From positions 1 to 6,395 of the forward strand of contig QWPO01000091.1 of NCBI GenBank assembly GCA_003669255.1: 6,395 nt of DNA, read 5' to 3'. Position numbers and translations under genes: made by a program. This DNA comes from Planctomycetota bacterium (GTDB taxonomy: Bacteria; Planctomycetota; Planctomycetia; Pirellulales; UBA1268). Of the stretch, positions 1 to 4,595 are shown piece by piece (position 1 is the stretch's first letter; each line of letters begins with the position of its first letter). Under the pieces are notes generated by a model that ran no database searches, was not told where the DNA came from, and was given only the letters and a program-made list of their open reading frames with translations.

Positions 1-68
1 CTCCGGGGCACGGGCAGCCCCTCGCTGCATCTCGTAGCACAGGTTTTCAACCTGTGCGTCTTCACGGT
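1..68 (-). repeat. 68-bp intergenic repeat, copy 1
   Basis: Read on the minus strand, this stretch matches 4211-4278 of the plus strand at 63 of 68 positions with no gaps. Its centre is a perfect inverted repeat: 9-nt arms GCACAGGTT (37-45) and AACCTGTGC (49-57) around TTC (46-48). A second small stem can form between GGGGC (5-9) and GCCCC (17-21). The copy starts 58 nt after the metG stop and points in the same direction as metG. It touches the window edge, so the true element may extend further left. A dispersed REP-like repeat or a shared 3'-UTR/processing element are both possible; the sequence alone does not decide. Confidence 0.85.
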
Positions 69-89
69 GCGACGTGAGTGCCGGGTCGA

Positions 90-120
90 GGCTGACGGGG
101 CCATGGATGGCCCGTCAGCC
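90..120 (-). terminator. Strong stem-loop just after metG, possible terminator
   Basis: Starting 6 nt past the metG stop, the minus strand folds into an almost perfect hairpin. An outer 7-bp stem (GGCTGAC with GTCAGCC) is followed by a 7-bp inner stem (GGGCCAT with ATGGCCC), with one bulged C and a two-base tip. The position suits transcription termination or 3'-end protection of the metG mRNA. There is no run of T after the stem, so it is not a classical intrinsic terminator. Factor-assisted termination or an mRNA-stabilising hairpin are equally plausible. Confidence 0.5.
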
Positions 121-126
121 GTACGT

Positions 127-2214
127 TCAGTGCAGCCGCATGCCGGGGAGGGCGCCAGAGTCGGGCGAGAGGAGGTAGACACCCATGGCGCCCGCGCCGC
201 TGGCCGCCACCACCATGCCCTCGCTGAGGCCGAACTTCATCTGCCGCGGCGCGAGGTTCGCGACCACGACGACGAGCCGGCCCACGAGCGCAGCCGGCTC
301 GTGAAAACCCTTGATGCCGGCGAACACTGTTCGCGTGGCATCTCCACCGAGGCTCACCGTGAGCTTGAGGAGCTTCTTGGCTTCAGGCACCTCCTCGGCC
401 GCCACGATCCGGGCCACGCGGAGGTCGACTTTCGTGAAGTCGTCGATCGTGCAGGTGGCCGCAAGCGGTTCGGCGGCAAGGGCTTCGCCGGAATCGGCGG
501 TGGTCGGCGTCATGTCCATCGATGGTCCTCCTAAGGTGGTCTGCTCGGCAGCGGCCGTCTGCGAGGCGGCGATCAACGCGTCGATCTGTTCCCGCTCGAT
601 CCGTTTCATCAGCGGCTTGAAAGGGGCGACCGGCAGACCGGCCAGCGGCGTCTGCGACTCGTCCCACGAGCGGATTGGGCCGCCCACGAGCTGCCCGGCC
701 TGGTCGGCGAGCCCGGGGAGCACGGGCGCAAGGTAGACGGCGATCTGCCGGAAGAGGTTGAGCGCCACGCTCGCCACGTCCCGGAGGGGGCCAGCCGCCT
801 CCGGCCCCTGCTTGGCGAGCTTCCAGGGCTGCTCGGCATCGACGTAGGCGTTGGCCCGGTCGGCGGCGAGCATGATCGCCCGCATCGCCCGGGCGAAGTC
901 GCCGTCTTCGTAGGCGGCGGCGATCTCGCCACCGTCGGCGGCCGCCTGGGCAAACAGCCCGCCGTCGTCGGGATACGACGCCGACAAGCCGGTCGCCTCG
1001 AGCCACCGCGCCGTGCGGCTCGCGAGGTTCACCACCTTGCCCACGAGGTCGGCGTTGACCTTCGCCAGAAACTCATCGAGGTTCAAGTCGAGGTCGTCGA
1101 TGCCGCCAGAGATCTTCGCCGCGTAGTAGTAGCGGAGGGCGGCGGGATCGAGGTGGTCGAGCCAGGTGCGTGCGAGCACGAACGTGCCTCGGCTCTTCGA
1201 CATCTTCTGACCGTTCACGGTGAGAAACCCGTGCACGCGGACCTTCGTCGGCAGCGCGAGGCCGGCCGCCTCGAGCATCGCCGGCCAAAAGAGCGTGTGA
1301 AAGTAGACGATGTCCTTGCCGATGAAGTGGTGGATTTCGGCGGGCGTGCCGGCACCGCCGCGGCCCCACCAGGAGTCAAAGGCCTGGCCGTGGGCCTCGC
1401 ACCACTCGGCGGTCGCGGCGAGATAGCCGATCGGCGCGTCGAACCAGACGTACCAGTAGTGGCCGGGCGCGTCGGGAATCTCGAAGCCGAAGTAGGGTGC
1501 CGGCCGGGAAACGTCCCAGTCGCGCAAGGCCTCGCCGAGAAAGTGGCCGGCGAGGTAGTTGGCGATCCGCGGATCGAGCGCCCCGCTCGATCGGGTCCAC
1601 TCCGCGAGGAAGCCGTGGAGAGCCTCGATCGTCACGAAGAGGTGCTCGGCTGACCGCACCTCGGGCCGCGCGCCGGAGAGCGTGCTCACCGGATCGACGA
1701 GATCTGCCGGGGCGTAGGTGGCGCCGCACTGCTCGCAGGTGTCGCCATATTGGTCGGCCGCGCGGCAGCGGGGGCAGGTGCCCTTCACAAAGCGGTCGGC
1801 GAGAAAGGTGCCGGCCGTCGCATCGTAGAGCTGCTGGACATCACGCGTAACGACGAGGCCTTTTGCCGACAGCGCCTGCCAGACCTCGCCGCAGAGCCGG
1901 CGGTTGGCGGGGTTGTCGGTTGATCCGTAATGGTCGAAGTCCACCTGGAAGCCTGCGAAGTCGGCGAGGTGCGCCGCCCGCATCTCTGCGATCAGCTCCC
2001 GCTCGCTCCTTCCCTCCGCGCGGGCCCGGATCATGATCGCGGTGCCGTGCGTGTCGTCTGCGCAGACGTAGGCGCACTCGTGGCCGCGGAGCTTCTGGAA
2101 CCTCACGAAGACGTCGGTCTGGATGTACTCGACGAGGTGCCCGAGGTGGATGTGCCCATTGGCGTAGGGCAGCGCCGAGGTGACGAGGATGCGGCGCCGG
2201 GCGGAGACAGACAT
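127..2214 (-). CDS. metG: Methionyl-tRNA synthetase (MetRS) with C-terminal tRNA-binding domain
   Basis: Cytoplasmic class I enzyme that joins methionine to initiator and elongator tRNA-Met using ATP. The product is 695 aa, close to the 677 aa of E. coli MetG. The Rossmann core opens with LPYANGHIHLGH (HIGH-type signature HLGH at residues 23-26). The connective zinc knuckle has C147, C150, C160 and C163 in the same spacing as E. coli MetRS. The KMSKS loop is at 337-341, followed by the anticodon-binding helices with RYYYAAK near 361-367. The OB-fold tRNA-binding/dimerisation domain (Trbp111/EMAPII type) covers about 588-695 (KVDLRV, APRQMKFGLSEGM). All key motifs are intact. The start ATG at 2214 gives MSVSARRRILVTSALPYANG, matching family N-termini. 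An in-frame ATG at 2583 would add 123 low-complexity residues lying opposite the neighbouring gene and was rejected. No clear Shine-Dalgarno sequence precedes 2214. It is transcribed divergently from the thioredoxin-protease gene. Confidence 0.98.
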   Translation of the reverse strand: MSVSARRRILVTSALPYANGHIHLGHLVEYIQTDVFVRFQKLRGHECAYVCADDTHGTAIMIRARAEGRSERELIAEMRAAHLADFAGFQVDFDHYGSTDNPANRRLCGEVWQALSAKGLVVTRDVQQLYDATAGTFLADRFVKGTCPRCRAADQYGDTCEQCGATYAPADLVDPVSTLSGARPEVRSAEHLFVTIEALHGFLAEWTRSSGALDPRIANYLAGHFLGEALRDWDVSRPAPYFGFEIPDAPGHYWYVWFDAPIGYLAATAEWCEAHGQAFDSWWGRGGAGTPAEIHHFIGKDIVYFHTLFWPAMLEAAGLALPTKVRVHGFLTVNGQKMSKSRGTFVLARTWLDHLDPAALRYYYAAKISGGIDDLDLNLDEFLAKVNADLVGKVVNLASRTARWLEATGLSASYPDDGGLFAQAAADGGEIAAAYEDGDFARAMRAIMLAADRANAYVDAEQPWKLAKQGPEAAGPLRDVASVALNLFRQIAVYLAPVLPGLADQAGQLVGGPIRSWDESQTPLAGLPVAPFKPLMKRIEREQIDALIAASQTAAAEQTTLGGPSMDMTPTTADSGEALAAEPLAATCTIDDFTKVDLRVARIVAAEEVPEAKKLLKLTVSLGGDATRTVFAGIKGFHEPAALVGRLVVVVANLAPRQMKFGLSEGMVVAASGAGAMGVYLLSPDSGALPGMRLH

Positions 2215-2423
2215 GCGGGGGCTACACGGGCGGAGGGGGAGGATGGGAGCGGATTGTAGGAAGCCGCAGGGAATCGAGGGAATGCCGGCCGACTGGGCAA
2301 GCACGCCGGCGCGAAAGTGGGCTTGTCGCCCCCCGGTGCCGCGGGCAGTATCCCGCCCCCTCGCCGGCCCAGAGCGGCCCGCGACGGCGACGGCAACGCC
2401 GCCCCAGTTCCGTGGAGTGACCG
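2215..2423. promoter_or_regulatory. Divergent intergenic region between metG and the fusion gene
   Basis: This 209-bp spacer must carry the promoters of both divergent genes. It is very GC-rich and lacks a clear consensus promoter. The best rightward candidate is TTGTCG (2323-2328), a 17-nt spacer, then CAGTAT (2346-2351), about 70 nt before the start at 2424; the match to a sigma-70 consensus is weak. No T-box-like leader is apparent before metG. The only convincing translation signal is GGAG at 2414-2417, 6 nt before the rightward start. Confidence 0.35.
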
Positions 2424-4133
2424 ATGATGCGTCTGTTTGTGATCGCTGCCGGGTTCGCCGCCTGCAGTCTCGTCGCCCCCATGAGGCCCGCGGCGGCCAA
2501 CCCCGCCGCAGCCGCCCAGTCTGGCGAGGTGCTCCTCCTCGACTTCGCCGCCTCCTGGTGCGGCCCCTGCAAGCAAATGGCACCGATCGTCGCCGAGGTT
2601 GCTTCCGCTGGATGGGTCGTGCGGCACATCGACGTCGATCGAGAAACAGACCTGGTGCGGCGGTTTGGCGTGACCGGTGTGCCCTGCTACGTGCTCCTGG
2701 TGAAGGGGCATGAGGTGGGCCGGATCAACGGCGCCACCACCCACGGGGAACTCGAAAACCTGCTCGCCAAGGCGGCGGCCCCGCTGGGCGGCACAAGCCC
2801 GGTCGCCGCGCCGGCAGCAGCCACAGAACAACCGCCGATCGCCGGCGTACCCGTGCCGGTTGCGACGGCCGACGCCCACTTGGCAACCGACCCGCCCCCG
2901 TCAGCCCCGGCCAGGATGGCAGCCGCCGAGCCGACCATGCCGCGGTCGTTTGTGCCCGTGCCAGTTGCCGCGCCGGCTGAGCCGGCGGCGGCCGCATCGC
3001 AGACGATGCCCTTGGCGGCCGGCATGGAGTCTGCGAGTCGCGTTGCCCTCGAACAGCAACTCCTTGCGGCCACCGCCCGCCTCCGGGTCGAAGACTCCTC
3101 GGGGGTCTCGTGGGCCACCGGTACGGTGATCGACTGCCGGCAAGGTGAGGCGCTGATCCTCACCTGCGGCCACGTATTTCGCGACTCACAGGGCAAGGGC
3201 CGCATCGAAGTCGATCTCTTCGGTCCGCAAGGCCCGCGGGGCATTGCCGGACAGGTGATCTCCTGGGACCTTAAGCGCGACCTCGCGCTGGTGAGCATCT
3301 TCACCGAGGCGACGATCGATCCCGTCCGCGTCGGCGGCACCGACCGTGCCACACCCGTCGGCGCGGCCGTCGTCACCGTCGGCTGCAACGGCGGCAAGGA
3401 TCCGACGATCCACCACAGCCGGATCACCGCAGTCGACAAGTACCTCGGCCCATCGAATCTCCAGGTGGCAGGCCAGCCCGTGCAGGGCCGCTCCGGCGGT
3501 GGCCTGTTCGCGATCGACGGCACGCTGATCGGCGTCTGCAACGCGGCCGATCCGGCCGACAACGAGGGCCTGTTCGCGGCCCTCCCGTCGATCCACGACC
3601 AGCTCGACGAGACGGGCCTCGCCTTTGTCTACCGCAACGTCTATCCGAGCAGTGGCCTCGACGTCGCCGCCGCCGGCCCGCACCTGCCGAACATGCCGGC
3701 GGAGATGCCGGACGTCTCGTTTGATCGCCGCGACCGCGCCGATGCGGTCCCCACCGCATCGACCGGCGCACGGCCCGACGCCGTCCCGATGCCCGTCGCA
3801 GCGACCGCTGCCGCTGCAACCACTGCCGCTGCAACCTCGGCGCCGCTGGCAAGCGGCCGTTCGGAAGCACAGCCAGCCACACTCTCGGCCGGTGAAGCCG
3901 CGCTCATCGACCATGTGCGACAGCACGGAGGCAAGGCCGAGGTGATCTGCATCGTCAGACCCCACGGGGCAGCCGATGCGTCGAGCGAAGTGTTCGTGCT
4001 CAAGGGGGCCCGGCCTGATTTCGTCGACCACCTGTCCAGGGCACACCACGGCCACGCGGCCGATGCCGCCCATCAGCCGCCGCAGAGCCGCTCCGACGTC
4101 GCGGTCCTCCCGACGGCCAATCCGATTCGCTGA
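2424..4133 (+). CDS. Exported thioredoxin-trypsin-like protease fusion protein
   Basis: This 569-aa product is probably exported. Residues 1-25 look like a Sec signal peptide (Arg3, hydrophobic core LFVIAAGFAACSLVA, possible signal peptidase I site after AAA25). A thioredoxin-like domain follows (about 33-116) with the redox motif WCGPCK at 45-50 and a cis-proline in GVPCY (P87). An Ala/Pro-rich linker covers about 118-205. A trypsin-like serine protease domain (about 210-405) shows an apparent intact triad: H250 in TCGHVF, D286 in KRDLALV, S357 in GRSGGGLF. An Ala/Pro/Thr linker (410-490) leads to a small C-terminal segment (490-540) of predicted alpha-beta-beta-alpha pattern that I do not recognise. 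The start is supported by GGAG at 2414-2417; ATG 2427 is an alternative. No PDZ domain is visible, so it is not a standard DegP/HtrA. The substrate is unknown. A role in redox-linked folding or quality control of exported proteins is inference. It appears monocistronic and divergent from metG. Confidence 0.88.
   Translation: MMRLFVIAAGFAACSLVAPMRPAAANPAAAAQSGEVLLLDFAASWCGPCKQMAPIVAEVASAGWVVRHIDVDRETDLVRRFGVTGVPCYVLLVKGHEVGRINGATTHGELENLLAKAAAPLGGTSPVAAPAAATEQPPIAGVPVPVATADAHLATDPPPSAPARMAAAEPTMPRSFVPVPVAAPAEPAAAASQTMPLAAGMESASRVALEQQLLAATARLRVEDSSGVSWATGTVIDCRQGEALILTCGHVFRDSQGKGRIEVDLFGPQGPRGIAGQVISWDLKRDLALVSIFTEATIDPVRVGGTDRATPVGAAVVTVGCNGGKDPTIHHSRITAVDKYLGPSNLQVAGQPVQGRSGGGLFAIDGTLIGVCNAADPADNEGLFAALPSIHDQLDETGLAFVYRNVYPSSGLDVAAAGPHLPNMPAEMPDVSFDRRDRADAVPTASTGARPDAVPMPVAATAAAATTAAATSAPLASGRSEAQPATLSAGEAALIDHVRQHGGKAEVICIVRPHGAADASSEVFVLKGARPDFVDHLSRAHHGHAADAAHQPPQSRSDVAVLPTANPIR
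3808..3836 (+). repeat. 15-bp in-frame tandem repeat in the Ala/Thr linker
   Basis: CTGCCGCTGCAACC occurs at 3808-3821 and again at 3823-3836, a period of 15 bp (five codons). It encodes the repeated Ala/Thr stretch around residues 462-471 of the fusion protein. This is a slippage-prone linker sequence, so linker length may differ among related strains. Confidence 0.8.
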
Positions 4134-4170
4134 TGATTTGTCGTACGCGGCACACCTGAACCTCCCGCGT

Positions 4171-4188
4171 CATTGCGGCACCGCGATG
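4171..4188 (+). terminator. Short stem-loop after the fusion gene, possible terminator
   Basis: CATTGCG (4171-4177) can pair with CGCGATG (4182-4188) around a GCAC loop, with one G-U pair. It begins 37 nt after the stop at 4133. There is no following T-run, so any terminator function would need a factor, or the stem acts in mRNA stability. Its sequence is partly repeated at 4474-4489 (14 of 16 bases), which may mean it is a fragment of a repeat and not a dedicated terminator. Confidence 0.3.
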
Positions 4189-4210
4189 GACAGACCCGAG
4201 CAAAATGCGA

Positions 4211-4278
4211 ACCGTGAACACACACAGGTTGACAACCTGTGCTACGAGAGGCAGCGAGGGGCTGCCCGTGCCCGGGAG
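4211..4278 (+). repeat. 68-bp intergenic repeat, copy 2
   Basis: This copy matches the reverse complement of 1-68 at 63 of 68 positions. The central inverted repeat is CACAGGTT (4223-4230), spacer GAC, AACCTGTG (4234-4241). One of the five differences (GAC here, GAA in copy 1) falls in the loop, so the 8-nt arms are preserved. The flanking block GCAGCGAGGGGCTGCCCGTG is identical in both copies. It begins 77 nt after the stop of the fusion gene, in the same direction as that gene. Confidence 0.9.
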
Positions 4279-4355
4279 CCGGCGTTGCTGACAAGCGCAG
4301 CCATGGATGGCGGAGCGAAGTCAGCATCGAGCGAGCGAAGGCCTGGAGGGCCGTA

Positions 4356-4383
4356 GCGAGTGTCCGGCGACGGGCATGGGCAG
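4356..4383 (+). repeat. 28-bp direct repeat, copy 1
   Basis: Identical to 4486-4513 at 27 of 28 positions. It contains the core GTCCGGCGACGGGCATGGGC and lies 130 bp before its partner. It encodes nothing recognisable. Confidence 0.85.
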
Positions 4384-4407
4384 CTCCGAGCGGAGCACCA
4401 CGCGAAG

Positions 4408-4491
4408 GCCCCCATCGCTTACGCGATTGGGCTTCCTGAATCCCGGCATGCCCCCATCGCTTACGCCATGAGGCATTCTGGCACCGCGAGC
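4408..4491 (+). repeat. Degenerate 42-bp tandem duplication
   Basis: Two units, 4408-4449 and 4450-4491, begin with the same 17 bases, GCCCCCATCGCTTACGC, and then diverge (about 29 of 42 positions identical overall). In the first unit, CCCATCGC can pair with GCGATTGGG (4411-4431) into a hairpin with one bulged base. The second unit has lost the right arm of that hairpin. This looks like an old duplication of a hairpin-forming unit. Confidence 0.65.
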
Positions 4492-4513
4492 GTCCGGCGA
4501 CGGGCATGGGCAG
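4486..4513 (+). repeat. 28-bp direct repeat, copy 2, containing a candidate mfd ATG
   Basis: Second copy of the repeat at 4356-4383. The most upstream in-frame ATG for mfd (4506-4508) lies inside it, and the same ATG is present in the first copy, where it starts no conserved gene. That makes this ATG a doubtful native start. Confidence 0.85.
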
Positions 4514-4595
4514 CCCAGAGCCTCGTGAACGCCTCACGATCACGTGCGACCGGTATGACGCGTCAACCGGACGGAGATCGGGTACAACCACACGC

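Larger units (their letters stand above)
4134..4595. other. Repeat-rich intergenic region between the fusion gene and mfd
   Basis: No convincing gene was found in these 462 bp. In order it holds a short stem-loop (4171-4188), the second copy of the 68-bp repeat (4211-4278), a GCCATGGATGGC motif shared with the metG 3' hairpin (4300-4311), two copies of a 28-bp repeat (4356-4383 and 4486-4513), a degenerate 42-bp tandem duplication between them (4408-4491), and an imperfect dyad just before mfd (4550-4570). Short open frames here use different frames from mfd and translate the repeats, so they are not called. The mfd promoter must lie here, but no clear -35/-10 pair was seen. Confidence 0.75.

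Noticed and set aside
2215..2583. Upstream extension of metG to an ATG at 2583 (123 extra residues)
   Set aside because: The extension is Arg/Pro-rich, has no family counterpart, and lies opposite the signal peptide and thioredoxin start of the divergent gene; ATG 2214 matches known MetRS N-termini.
3186..4073. Long minus-strand open frame opposite the fusion gene (295 codons)
   Set aside because: It is antisense to a gene with clear domains and catalytic motifs; its composition is that of a GC-rich shadow frame.
1..4278. Composite mobile element bounded by the inverted 68-bp repeats
   Set aside because: The bracketed genes are metG and the fusion gene; there is no transposase or recombinase and no target-site duplication was seen. 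An inverted pair of a dispersed repeat is simpler.
4356..4513. CRISPR-like array
   Set aside because: Only two copies of each repeat, unequal spacing, degenerate tandem units and no cas gene nearby.
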